Shown here piece by piece: positions 7,415-15,194 of a stretch of DNA of 64,000 bases. The notes beneath the pieces were generated by a model. It worked only from the letters and a program-made list of their open reading frames with translations, was not told the origin of the DNA and made no database searches. The position numbers and the translations under genes are program-made. The number at the start of each line of letters is the position of its first letter. Positions within the stretch are counted from its first letter, which is position 1. The stretch comes from Bacillota bacterium (GTDB lineage: Bacteria > Bacillota > Clostridia > Christensenellales > CAG-138). The stretch is from contig JAEWUO010000018.1 of the NCBI GenBank assembly GCA_023459335.1, positions 37,214 to 101,213 of the forward strand, written 5' to 3'.

Positions 7415-9508
7415 TTATCTGACGTTGAACAGCATATCTCCGTAGGAAGGATACGGCCAGTCGCCCGTCGAGGTCAGAATTTCGAGCGCATCCACACTCG
7501 CGCGCAGTTCGCTCATTTGCTCGAGCACCTTATCCTTGCAGATCTCCGCCGCCTTATGCACCTCTTCCTCCGCCTTCGCTTCGGCGAGCGCGTCTTCCAG
7601 CGACTTGGTGCTCTCGTATGCGGCCTTGGTCAGCGCGGCGGCCGTCACGAGGGTTTCGGTTTCATAGGTGCAGTCCGCGCCGGCGGCATAGGTTTTCTTG
7701 ACCGCGATGGTGTCTGCCAGTTTCTTCTGGAAGGAAGCGGAGGCGGGCAGGATGTCCTTGCGCGCCATATCGATCATGGTCATCGCTTCGATGCTGACGA
7801 CCTTCTTGTAATTCTCAAGCATGATCTCGAGGCGGGCGCGGATCTCGGTTTCGCTGAGCACCTTATGCGAAGTTAATAACTCGATATTCTTCGCGGAAAC
7901 GAAGTAAGGCACCGCTTCCGGCGTGGATTTCAGATTGAGCAGTTTGCGTTTTTCTGCTTCCTTTACCCAGGCGTCGTCATAGCCGTTTCCGTTAAAGATG
8001 ATGCGCTTGTGGTCGTGCACCACTTTTTTGATCAGGTCGTGCATGGCCAGCGTCAGGTCGCCCGCGTTTTCGAGAATATCCGCGTACTTGCGCAGGGATT
8101 CGGCGACCGCGGTGTTGAGCACCATGTTCGCATCCGAAACCGACTGGCTCGAACCGAGCATGCGCAGTTCGAATTTATTGCCCGTGAACGCAAACGGCGA
8201 GGTGCGGTTGCGGTCGGTGGTGTCCTTCGGAAAATGCGGGATTACGTGCACGCCGATCTTCATCTGCGTCTTTTCCTTCGCGCCGTACGCCGAGCCGGAA
8301 TCGATCGCCTCGAGGATTGCGGAGAGCTCTTCGCCGAGGAAGATGGAGACGATGGCCGGCGGGGCCTCGTTCGCCCCTAGGCGGTGGTCATTTCCCGCGC
8401 TCGCTACCGAAATGCGAAGCAGGTCCTGATAATCGTCCACCGCCTGGATCACCGCGCAGAGGAAGAGAAGGAACTGCGCGTTCTCAAATGGCGTTTCTCC
8501 CGGCTCCAACAGGTTGACGCCCGTGTCCGTCGAAATAGACCAGTTATTGTGTTTGCCGCTGCCGTTGACGCCCTCGAAGGGTTTTTCGTGCAGCAGGCAC
8601 ACGAGACCGTGTTTTTTCGCCACGCGCTGCATGATCTCCATGGTCAGCTGGTTGTGGTCGGCCGCGATATTCGTCGTCGAAAAAATCGGGGCGAGCTCGT
8701 GCTGCGCGGGCGCAACTTCGTTGTGCTCGGTCTTGGCCAGCACGCCAAGCTCCCAGAGTTCTTCGTTGAGGTCTTCCATGAACGCCTGCACGCGCGGCTT
8801 GATGGAACCGAAGTAATGGTCTTCCAGTTCCTGCCCTTTCGGCGCGCGGGCGCCGAAGAGCGTGCGGCCCGTAAAGATGATGTCCGGGCGTTTGTCGTAG
8901 TCCGCCTTGTCCACGAGAAAATATTCCTGCTCGTTGCCGACCGTGGTGGCCACGCGTTTGACGCCTTCGTTTCCGAAGAGCTTCAGAATGCGCATCGCCT
9001 GCCGGTCGATGGCCTGCATGGAGCGCAGGAGCGGGGTTTTCTTATCCAGCGCCTCGCCGCCGTACGAGCAGAACGCGGTCGGGATGCAAAGCACCTTTTC
9101 CTTAATGAACGCGTAGCTCGTGGGGTCCCACGCGGTATAACCGCGTGCTTCGAACGTCGCTCGGAGACCGCCGGAGGGGAAACTGGACGCGTCCGGTTCG
9201 CCCTGAACGAGCTCTTTGCCGGAGAATTCCATGATGACGCTGCCGCCGGGCATGGACGAGATGAAGCTGTCGTGCTTCTCCGCCGTGATGCCGGTCAGCG
9301 GCTGGAACCAGTGCGTAAAGTGCGTCGCGCCTTTTTCGATCGCCCAATCCTTCATGGCATTGGCGACAACGTTGGCGACGGAGAGATCCAGCCTCTGCCC
9401 TTCGCGAATCGCGGTCTGCATCGCCTTATACGTGTCCTTGGGCAGACGCGCCTTCATGGCCGCATCGTTAAACACCTTACTGCCGAATGTTTCCGTAACC
9501 GTACCCAT
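7415..9508 (-). CDS. glnN: Glutamine synthetase type III
   Basis: A 697-residue type III glutamine synthetase, the large form typical of Bacteroides and Clostridia. Recognisable features are the GSIII N-terminal region (WFQPLTGITAEKHDSF), the NEQEYFLVD metal-binding strand, KTEHNEVAPAQHELAP, GVNGSGKHNNWSI and RNRTSPFAFTGNKFELR. It makes glutamine from glutamate, ammonia and ATP as a dodecamer. I placed the start at ATG 9508, preceded by AGGAGGAG; the frame upstream runs back into the promoter. A consensus promoter and an attenuator-like leader precede it and asnB follows. It is the first gene of a likely glnN-asnB operon. Confidence 0.95.
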   Translation of the reverse strand: MGTVTETFGSKVFNDAAMKARLPKDTYKAMQTAIREGQRLDLSVANVVANAMKDWAIEKGATHFTHWFQPLTGITAEKHDSFISSMPGGSVIMEFSGKELVQGEPDASSFPSGGLRATFEARGYTAWDPTSYAFIKEKVLCIPTAFCSYGGEALDKKTPLLRSMQAIDRQAMRILKLFGNEGVKRVATTVGNEQEYFLVDKADYDKRPDIIFTGRTLFGARAPKGQELEDHYFGSIKPRVQAFMEDLNEELWELGVLAKTEHNEVAPAQHELAPIFSTTNIAADHNQLTMEIMQRVAKKHGLVCLLHEKPFEGVNGSGKHNNWSISTDTGVNLLEPGETPFENAQFLLFLCAVIQAVDDYQDLLRISVASAGNDHRLGANEAPPAIVSIFLGEELSAILEAIDSGSAYGAKEKTQMKIGVHVIPHFPKDTTDRNRTSPFAFTGNKFELRMLGSSQSVSDANMVLNTAVAESLRKYADILENAGDLTLAMHDLIKKVVHDHKRIIFNGNGYDDAWVKEAEKRKLLNLKSTPEAVPYFVSAKNIELLTSHKVLSETEIRARLEIMLENYKKVVSIEAMTMIDMARKDILPASASFQKKLADTIAVKKTYAAGADCTYETETLVTAAALTKAAYESTKSLEDALAEAKAEEEVHKAAEICKDKVLEQMSELRASVDALEILTSTGDWPYPSYGDMLFNVR

Positions 9509-9534
9509 GATGCATTCTCCTCCTATACGCTTAT

Positions 9535-9579
9535 AAAAAGCGGCAACGACACAGCGGTATTTCCGCGGCGCCTTTGCCG
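9535..9579 (-). promoter_or_regulatory. glnN leader: hexaloop hairpin competing with a terminator (ANTAR-like)
   Basis: On the minus strand, about 12 nt after the predicted transcript start, CGGC-AAAGGC-GCCG (9579-9566) forms a 4-bp stem with a six-base loop carrying A at position 1 and G at position 4, the signature bound by ANTAR proteins. The same CGGCAA can instead pair with TTGCCG (9546-9541), which is followed by C and five T (9540-9535): a terminator. The two folds are mutually exclusive. A second small hairpin (CGG-AAATA-CCG) has a five-base loop, so the canonical double hexaloop is incomplete. Confidence 0.45.
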
Positions 9580-9598
9580 TTTGAAATAATATGCGGAT

Positions 9599-9627
9599 AG
9601 TATACAGCGCAGGGTTAAGCTTGTCAA
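9599..9627 (-). promoter_or_regulatory. Consensus promoter of glnN-asnB
   Basis: Minus strand TTGACA (9627-9622), exactly 17 bp, TATACT (9604-9599). Predicted start near 9592, giving a leader of about 84 nt. Confidence 0.85.
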
Positions 9628-9755
9628 CCCAAAAATTCTGCAAGAATTCCTGCGAAAAACCGCAAATTTCATCCTCATCGTTTATCTAAATGAACAGAAA
9701 ATAGTGCCGCAGCCGTTTTTTGCAGTTATAAAGTATATATCATTCATGATTCGCC

Positions 9756-9784
9756 TTGACAGAACAACCTATATTATGTATACT
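9756..9784 (+). promoter_or_regulatory. Consensus promoter of glnA
   Basis: TTGACA (9756-9761), 17 bp, TATACT (9779-9784). Same two hexamers and spacing as the divergent glnN promoter, about 130 bp away. The leader is about 190 nt. Confidence 0.85.
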
Positions 9785-9794
9785 CGCAGGAACA

Positions 9795-9939
9795 AAGGCG
9801 TTCGGACAGCGGGATTATTTCGCGCGGGTTTGGGCGCCTTTCCAGTAAAAAAGCCGCTTTAACCGCGCGATTCCGCAAAAAGAACAATAAAACGGCGCAA
9901 CCCCTGCCGCACGCGAAAGCGCTGGCGGCAGCCGCCGTT
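9795..9939 (+). promoter_or_regulatory. Structured leader of glnA
   Basis: Two structures are visible. An outer stem AAAGGCG / CGCCTTT encloses 9795-9842. A long nested hairpin spans 9891-9939: AACGGCG pairs with CGCCGTT, inside it CTGCCGC pairs with GCGGCAG, and at the tip CGC-GAAA-GCG closes a GNRA loop. The second ends 40 nt before the start codon. I did not find a convincing ANTAR double hexaloop or a T-run, so the mechanism is open. Confidence 0.5.
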
Positions 9940-9979
9940 CCGATTCGCTTCCAGAATTCATGCAGAGAGGATGTGCACC

Positions 9980-11197
9980 ATGATGTACACCGCACAGGAA
10001 ATCGCCGATTACGCCGCCGCGGAAGACGTGAAGTTTATCCGCCTCGCGTTTTGCGACGTGTTCGGCGTGCCGAAAAATATCTCCATTATGCCGGAAGAAT
10101 TGCCGCGCGCGTTTTCGGACGGCATCTCGATCGACGCCTCCGCCATCCGCGGATTCGGGGACGAGACGCACTCGGACCTGCTGCTCTTCCCCGATCCGGA
10201 GACGCTCACCGCGCTGCCCTGGCGCCCGAGCCACGGCCGGGTGGTACGGCTCTTCGCGGACATCCGCCGTTCGGACGGCTCGCTCTTTCCGCTCGACACG
10301 CGCAGTATTTTACGGCGCATGATCGCCGAAGCGGAAAGCGAGGGCGTCACGGTCAACTTCGGCACGGAGTTTGAGTTTTACCTCTTCCGGCTGGACGCGG
10401 ACGGAAACGCGACGAACATTCCCTACGACAACGCGAAATACATGGACATCGCTCCGCTCGACCGCGGGGAAAACGTACGCCGCGAAATCTGCCTGACGCT
10501 CTGCGAGATGGGCATCCGGCCCGAAAGTTCGCATCACGAGGACGGGCCCGGGCAGAACGAAATCGACTTTCGCTACGGAGACGCAATGAGCGCCGCCGAC
10601 AACGCCATCACCTTTCCCTCCGTGGTGCGCACCGTCGCCATGCGAAACGGGCTCTGGGCGGATTTCTCGCCGAAGCCCCTGCCGCAGGAGAGCGGTAACG
10701 GCATGCACATCAACCTCTCGCTGGCAAAGCCGCACACGGTAGATGCGAGGAACGCCTTCATGGCAGGGCTCATGGAGCACATCTGCGAGATCACCGCGTT
10801 TTTAAACCCCGTGGACGCAAGTTACGCGCGCTTCGGAGAGCATAAGGCGCCGCGGTACGTCACCTGGTCGCCGGAGAACCGCTCGCAGCTCATCCGCATC
10901 CCCGCCGCAAAGGGCGAATACGAGCGTCTGGAACTGCGCTCGCCCGATCCAGCGGGAAATCCGTATCTTTCGTTTACGCTGATCCTCGCCGCGGGTCTGG
11001 ACGGCATCCGTCGAGGGCTCGCCGCTCCGCCTCCGGCGAATGTCAACCTCTTTACGGCGCCGGCGTCCGTTACGGGAAAATTCCGGCAGCTGCCGCGCAC
11101 GCGCGCGGAGGCGGCGAAGCTTGCCTGTGAGAGCGCGTTCGTGCGCTCCGTTCTGCCGGAAGGCATCGTCGGCGCGTTTACCGCCGGGGAAGAATAA
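9980..11197 (+). CDS. glnA: Glutamine synthetase type I, short C-terminus
   Basis: A 405-residue GSI-fold enzyme. Visible motifs: FCDVFGVPKNISI in the beta-grasp domain, GISIDASAIRGF (an Ala where Gly is usual in DGSSIRGF), FGTEFEFYLF, GPGQNEIDFRYGDA, GNGMHINLSL, and ELRSPDPAGNPYL. It ligates ammonia to glutamate with ATP. It is about 35 residues shorter than usual GSI: the sequence stops after SVLPEGIVGAF without the final helices. The start is ATG 9980, nine bases after GAGAGG; the ATG at 9971 abuts that site. An ANTAR regulator follows. The short end may mark a GlnA-like subfamily with a different amine substrate. Confidence 0.88.
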   Translation: MMYTAQEIADYAAAEDVKFIRLAFCDVFGVPKNISIMPEELPRAFSDGISIDASAIRGFGDETHSDLLLFPDPETLTALPWRPSHGRVVRLFADIRRSDGSLFPLDTRSILRRMIAEAESEGVTVNFGTEFEFYLFRLDADGNATNIPYDNAKYMDIAPLDRGENVRREICLTLCEMGIRPESSHHEDGPGQNEIDFRYGDAMSAADNAITFPSVVRTVAMRNGLWADFSPKPLPQESGNGMHINLSLAKPHTVDARNAFMAGLMEHICEITAFLNPVDASYARFGEHKAPRYVTWSPENRSQLIRIPAAKGEYERLELRSPDPAGNPYLSFTLILAAGLDGIRRGLAAPPPANVNLFTAPASVTGKFRQLPRTRAEAAKLACESAFVRSVLPEGIVGAFTAGEE

Positions 11198-11222
11198 CGC
11201 GGTCAACGCGGGAGGTCAATCC

Positions 11223-11816
11223 TTGGCGTACAGCGACGCAAAACAGAACAGCGTATTGATCGTTTCGGGATCGGAACGCTCCCGCGAGACGCTCGCGGAG
11301 GTGTTTTCGGCTACGCGCTATGCGCCCGTGACGACGCGCGGTTCCGCCGCCGAGGCGCGGCGGCTTATGCTCGATGCGCCGTTTTCGCTCGTCTTTATCA
11401 ATACGCCTCTGCCGGACGAACCGGGCGCGCAGCTCGCGCTCGACCTCTCGGGCAGCCGAAACTGCTGCGTGGCGCTGATCGTGCCCGGAGATACCTACGA
11501 CCAGGTGAGCGATCAGGTGGAGGACGCGGGGGTCATTACGCTGAGCAAACCCGTCACGGCCCAGCAGCTGCGGCAGGCGGCCGCCATGATGAGCGCGACG
11601 CGCGTCAAGCTCGCGGACATGGAGAAAAGGACCGCGACGCTGGAGGAGAAGATGGAGGAAATCCGCCTCGTCAACCGTGCGAAGTGGATGCTCATCGAAC
11701 GGCGCGGCATGGACGAAGCCACCGCGCACCGATATATCGAAAAGTTGGCGATGGACGCGCGCCAGACGCGGCTTCTCGTCGCACGGACGTTGATCCGGTC
11801 GCTGGACAACGATTGA
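11223..11816 (+). CDS. ANTAR antiterminator with degenerate receiver domain
   Basis: A 197-residue RNA-binding regulator. Residues 8-125 have a CheY-like pattern, but the phospho-acceptor position reads Asn60 (VFINTPLPDE) and the usual acidic pair is replaced (IVSGSE), so it cannot be phosphorylated in the normal way. A coiled helix (about 128-145) leads to the ANTAR domain with RAKWMLIERRGMDEATAHRYI and AMDARQTR. ANTAR proteins bind hexaloop RNA hairpins and prevent termination. Its place behind glnA matches the clostridial GlnR-type regulators. TTG 11223 is the start because GGAGG lies 7 bp upstream. The last coding bases are part of a tandem repeat. Confidence 0.88.
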   Translation: MAYSDAKQNSVLIVSGSERSRETLAEVFSATRYAPVTTRGSAAEARRLMLDAPFSLVFINTPLPDEPGAQLALDLSGSRNCCVALIVPGDTYDQVSDQVEDAGVITLSKPVTAQQLRQAAAMMSATRVKLADMEKRTATLEEKMEEIRLVNRAKWMLIERRGMDEATAHRYIEKLAMDARQTRLLVARTLIRSLDND

Positions 11817-11971
11817 GTTTTTTATTCTCTTTTTTATAAAAAGAAAGCGGTTTTTGTCACACGGACGCTGATCCGGTCGCTGGATAACGATTGAGTTTTT
11901 GTTTTCTTTTTTATAAAAAGAAAGCGGCATTCGTCGCACGGACGCTGATCCGGTCGCTGGATAACGACTAA
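11778..11971 (+). repeat. 78-bp tandem repeat, 2.5 copies, starting inside the ANTAR gene
   Basis: Copies start at 11778, 11856 and 11933 (periods 78 and 77). Each begins GTCGCACGGACG (or GTCACACGGACG), runs through the codons for TLIRSLDN and the stop, and continues into an AT hairpin (TCTTTTT / AAAAAGA) before AAAGCGG. The third copy stops before the hairpin. Only the first copy is in the reading frame of the gene. The duplicated unit therefore holds coding end plus 3' hairpin. Confidence 0.9.
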
Positions 11972-12008
11972 TACGCATTTACGAACGGGAGCAACCCCGC
12001 TCTTTTTG

Positions 12009-12017
12009 TGTTATACT
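12009..12017 (+). promoter_or_regulatory. Possible extended -10 promoter
   Basis: TGTTATACT (TG-N-TATACT) without a good -35. It is about 90 bp before the FAD oxidoreductase start. Confidence 0.35.
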
Positions 12018-12106
12018 ATTAGTAACAGGCAACACACAATTTGAATATAATTGCGGCGCGGCGCGCCGCTCTTGCGTTTCCCAAATTTTCAGTTTTGGAG
12101 GCGTCT

Positions 12107-13474
12107 ATGGAACAGTTTGACGTTCTCGTCGTCGGTGCGGCGACCGCGGGCAGTTACCTCGCGCGCAAACTTGCCGAACAGGGGCACAGCGTGCTTGTCA
12201 TCGACAAACTCACAAAAGACCAGCTCGGGCGCAGGCTGGATATCTTCCATGTCGCAAAGGGCGACTTCGCCCGCTTCAACCTTCCTCTGCCGGAGAAAGG
12301 CGACGACTTTGCCTTCGAATTTTCCGGAGGCCGCACGTTCTCCGCCTTCGACCGTTACCCGAAGCAAAACGTCGGCACCGTCGTCGGCATGCACATGCAC
12401 CGCTATATCGCGCGCCTCAACAACTGGGCACGGATCGCGGGCGCGAAGATTCGCTGCGACGCGGCGTTCGTCGATTTTCTCTGGGACGCATCCGGCCGCG
12501 TCTGCGGCGCGGTCTGCGAGCAGGACGGCGAGCGGCGCGAAGTATCCGCCCGTCTGGTTGCGGACTGCTCCGGCATCCCGTCCGTCGCGCGCAGGAAACT
12601 GCCAAATGGCTATGGCGTGGAAAATTTTGAAATCACCGACGCGGAGAAGTTTTACGTGATCCTGCGCTACGCCGCTTATCACGACCCGAAGGACTATGTC
12701 TCCGGCACGCGCGGCTGGACCTATTATAAAACCTGGGAGGCGCCGGAGGGCAGCGCGGACAGCGCCATCCTCGGCGTAGGGGCAAACTTTTCCTATCTGA
12801 ATGGCGAAAAGGTGTTCGCCGCGTTCGAGCAGGCTGTGAAGCTGCCGCGGCATACGGTTAAGCGCATCGAGCGCGGCACGACGCCTTACCGCCGTCCGCC
12901 GTACTCGTTCGTCGCGGACGGGTTTCTCGTCTCCGGCGACGCGGCGTGCCTCACCAAGCCCTCCGCGGGCGAGGGTGTGACCGCGAGCATGGTGCAGCTG
13001 GAAATTGCGGCGCAGGAGATCGGCCGCCTGCTCGACGAAGGCGGGTATTTAACCCGCGCGCGGCTCTGGCCCATCAACAAGCGATATGTCGAAGCGCAGG
13101 GCAAGGCGTTCGCCGGTCAGCTGGCGACGCTGATCGGAGCCATGTCCTCCACCGCGAAAGAGAACGATTTTTTCTTCCGGCACGACGTGATCTTCAGCGA
13201 CAAGACCTTCGCCGCGCTGGGCAAAGGCGAACCGCTGACGTTTTCTACGCGCGAGCTTCTCCGCATGGCGGCGGTCATGGCGGGCGGCGTGCTCACGGGT
13301 CAGCTGCGCGTGTCCACAATCCGTTCTCTCCTGCGCGGTATGCAAAACGGCGGCCGCGCCGAAGCGCTTTACGCGGATTATCCCGCGGAGGAAGCGGGCT
13401 ATGACGCGTGGGTGAAACGCGCGGACGCGTTCTGGAAGAGCTGCGGGAGCATGGCGGAGAACATGGTGCGATGA
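12107..13474 (+). CDS. FAD-dependent oxidoreductase, geranylgeranyl-reductase-like
   Basis: A 455-residue flavoprotein. It opens with a Rossmann dinucleotide fold (FDVLVVGAATAGSYLARKLAEQG, GxGxxG variant GAATAG) and has a second FAD motif FLVSGDAACLTKPSAGEGVTAS near residues 274-295, as in the geranylgeranyl reductase / FixC / squalene-epoxidase-like superfamily. Such enzymes reduce isoprenoid double bonds or oxidise small aromatic and lipid substrates; which one applies is not visible. The start at 12107 has GGAGG nearby. The gene stands alone between the tandem repeat and an AT-rich patch. Confidence 0.78.
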   Translation: MEQFDVLVVGAATAGSYLARKLAEQGHSVLVIDKLTKDQLGRRLDIFHVAKGDFARFNLPLPEKGDDFAFEFSGGRTFSAFDRYPKQNVGTVVGMHMHRYIARLNNWARIAGAKIRCDAAFVDFLWDASGRVCGAVCEQDGERREVSARLVADCSGIPSVARRKLPNGYGVENFEITDAEKFYVILRYAAYHDPKDYVSGTRGWTYYKTWEAPEGSADSAILGVGANFSYLNGEKVFAAFEQAVKLPRHTVKRIERGTTPYRRPPYSFVADGFLVSGDAACLTKPSAGEGVTASMVQLEIAAQEIGRLLDEGGYLTRARLWPINKRYVEAQGKAFAGQLATLIGAMSSTAKENDFFFRHDVIFSDKTFAALGKGEPLTFSTRELLRMAAVMAGGVLTGQLRVSTIRSLLRGMQNGGRAEALYADYPAEEAGYDAWVKRADAFWKSCGSMAENMVR

Positions 13475-13656
13475 GCCGAACGCTATGTGCGTTGATATAT
13501 GCACCGTCGCCTATAAAATCCAGTTGTAATTTGTTTTCAAGACGCTTTATTTGCATTTTTACACATATACATTCTAATAATTAAATCTATAATAATTTCT
13601 TGATCCCTTTGTCAGATTAATATTTTCTTGAAATAGAATTTCAGGAGCTATTAATC

Positions 13657-14076
13657 ATGAAATTCAGTATTCTGTCAGGGTTGGAATTGTTTCCAAAGAA
13701 CAAAAAGCTGTTTAGCAGCGAATCATCAACACCTACCCCAACACCAAAAACAACCACTCAACCGCCGCAAAAAGCATCATCTGTTATGGCATCCGCGGCA
13801 GCAACGCCAACCAACACAAACTCATCTCATTTGAGCATTCCAACCAACGCACCGCCTTTGCGAAAGGACGAACAGTTATGCCGCTTTGTCGATGATCACT
13901 TTAGTCAAAAAGCCCCTTCGACAATAAATAGCGGCGCAAGGAGTCATGATACTCTCAAGGGCTCCGTTGCTCCGAAAACAATTCCTAGTAACGGGGAGGT
14001 TGACCGAGATCGACCGCTATCACGCAACGGACAAGGATGCGTTTTTCGCATCCCGCCGGTTGAGCAATGGCGATGA
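13657..14076 (+). CDS. Ser/Thr/Pro-rich hypothetical protein, probably broken
   Basis: I do not recognise this product. The first 60 or so residues are Thr/Pro/Ser-rich low complexity; after that the composition turns odd. AGGAG lies 10 bp before the ATG. The surrounding 1 kb is much more AT-rich than the rest of the window. The reading frame that continues with natural-looking protein sequence (13946-14299) is in the next frame and overlaps the last 130 bp. That suggests a frameshifted single gene of about 640 bp: secreted-type linker plus C-terminal domain. Two genes cannot be excluded because each start has its own ribosome site. Confidence 0.4.
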   Translation: MKFSILSGLELFPKNKKLFSSESSTPTPTPKTTTQPPQKASSVMASAAATPTNTNSSHLSIPTNAPPLRKDEQLCRFVDDHFSQKAPSTINSGARSHDTLKGSVAPKTIPSNGEVDRDRPLSRNGQGCVFRIPPVEQWR

Positions 14077-14299
14077 GCAAAACGGTGTTACGTATACTTA
14101 TGATCATAATTTATTTTCCTATCAGATTACGCGCATGGAAGACGGTAGGGCAAGTATTTTCTACCGGATGCCAGCGACGGATGTTATATGGAATCTGCTT
14201 GTGATGGCTTTTGCTCCACTGATGATTCTTAGTATATTGAGAGGCGTACTGTATCATGCCCGCGCGCTGATTGCTCAGCAGAATAAAGTCGGCGATTGA
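13946..14299 (+). CDS. Hypothetical protein with one membrane span, possible 3' part of a frameshifted gene
   Basis: The 117-residue product reads like real protein (LTEIDRYHATDKDAFFASRRL, then YDHNLFSYQITRMEDG) and ends with a hydrophobic span (VIWNLLVMAFAPLMILSIL) and a basic tail. That is an outside-to-inside C-anchored layout or a single-pass protein. AAGGAG precedes its ATG by 4 bp. It overlaps the previous ORF in a different frame. No family assigned. AT-rich codon use differs from its neighbours and may indicate transfer or decay. Confidence 0.4.
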   Translation: MILSRAPLLRKQFLVTGRLTEIDRYHATDKDAFFASRRLSNGDEQNGVTYTYDHNLFSYQITRMEDGRASIFYRMPATDVIWNLLVMAFAPLMILSILRGVLYHARALIAQQNKVGD

Positions 14300-14414
14300 A
14301 GCTGCGGCGACTGAAGATTTGATCGCTTCACCTTGGCAACGAAGCAAAAAACAGATAAAATTCAATCTTTCCCTCTCAGGCATCTGCGGGGGAATTTTTT
14401 GTGCAAAATCCCTC

Positions 14415-14442
14415 TTGCATCTGCGTTTCTTCGTGCTATAAT
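14415..14442 (+). promoter_or_regulatory. Promoter of the tetR-type gene
   Basis: TTGCAT (14415-14420), 16-bp spacer, TATAAT (14437-14442). It lies 64 bp before the ATG. Confidence 0.7.
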
Positions 14443-14505
14443 TAAATTATCAAATCTTTCATTAACTTATGAACCGTAAATAACCATCAGCCAAAGGAAC
14501 CGGAT

Positions 14506-15087
14506 ATGCGAAACAAGCAGGACGAAACCGTCATCCTCGACGCGGCGCTTCGCGTGTTTTCCCGCTACGGCTACAAAAAGTCCACGCTGGAGGACATCGC
14601 GAACGAACTCGGCATGACCAACACCGCGATGTACGCCTACGCCGACAGCAAGCGCGACCTGTACGAACAGACCGTGCGATATGTGATGAAGCGCTGGCAG
14701 TCGAGCGTGCAGAAGGCGGTCGCGAAAAAAAGCACCGCGCAGGAAAAGATGGCGGCGCTGTGCGAAAGCGCGCTGTATTACCTCGCGAAAGACGTTGAGT
14801 TCTGCGCGCTGCTTCGAAGCGACCCCGGCATCTTCCCGATGTTTCCCACCGTCGATCCCTACGAGGAAATCAACCGCGACTCCGTGCGTATGATCGAGCG
14901 TATCCTGACGTTTGGAGCGGAAACGGGCGAATTCCGCGCCGTGGACGCGCCGGCGGTGAGCGAAGTGTTTTTTTCCATCTATAAAAACTTCATCATACAC
15001 ACGTATATCAACAGCGAGGAAGATTATACCAGCCGCTACCTGCCCATCACGATGGAACTGATTTTTAACGGAATTAGAAAAAACTAA
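14506..15087 (+). CDS. TetR/AcrR family transcriptional regulator
   Basis: A 193-residue regulator. The N-terminal HTH has the TetR pattern (ILDAALRVFSRYGYKKSTLEDIANELGMTNTAMYAYADSKRDLYE, given here in overlapping parts; helix-turn-helix at about 25-48). The C-terminal ligand domain is all-helical and not typable. It precedes an SCP2-domain protein and an M24 peptidase-like protein on the same strand and probably controls them. A perfect 12-bp palindrome lies directly after its stop codon. It has its own promoter, and the ribosome site is weak (CAAAGGAAC). Confidence 0.85.
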   Translation: MRNKQDETVILDAALRVFSRYGYKKSTLEDIANELGMTNTAMYAYADSKRDLYEQTVRYVMKRWQSSVQKAVAKKSTAQEKMAALCESALYYLAKDVEFCALLRSDPGIFPMFPTVDPYEEINRDSVRMIERILTFGAETGEFRAVDAPAVSEVFFSIYKNFIIHTYINSEEDYTSRYLPITMELIFNGIRKN

Positions 15088-15099
15088 CGTTTGCAAACG
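15088..15099. promoter_or_regulatory. Palindromic operator candidate
   Basis: CGTTTGCAAACG is a perfect 12-bp palindrome, 1 bp after the TetR stop codon and about 95 bp before the SCP2 gene. It is a plausible binding site for the adjacent regulator or a LacI-type protein. No second copy was found in this window. Confidence 0.35.
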
Positions 15100-15194
15100 A
15101 CAATTCGGGTCAATCGAATATAGATCACCCGCACATCGAGAGAATCCTTCTCTCCCAATAAAAACACCAAATCTGAAAGGAGCGACACATCACT

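Noticed and set aside
9630..9755. Additional small gene between glnN and glnA
   Set aside because: No frame with a ribosome site; the stretch is AT-rich promoter DNA between the two divergent promoters.
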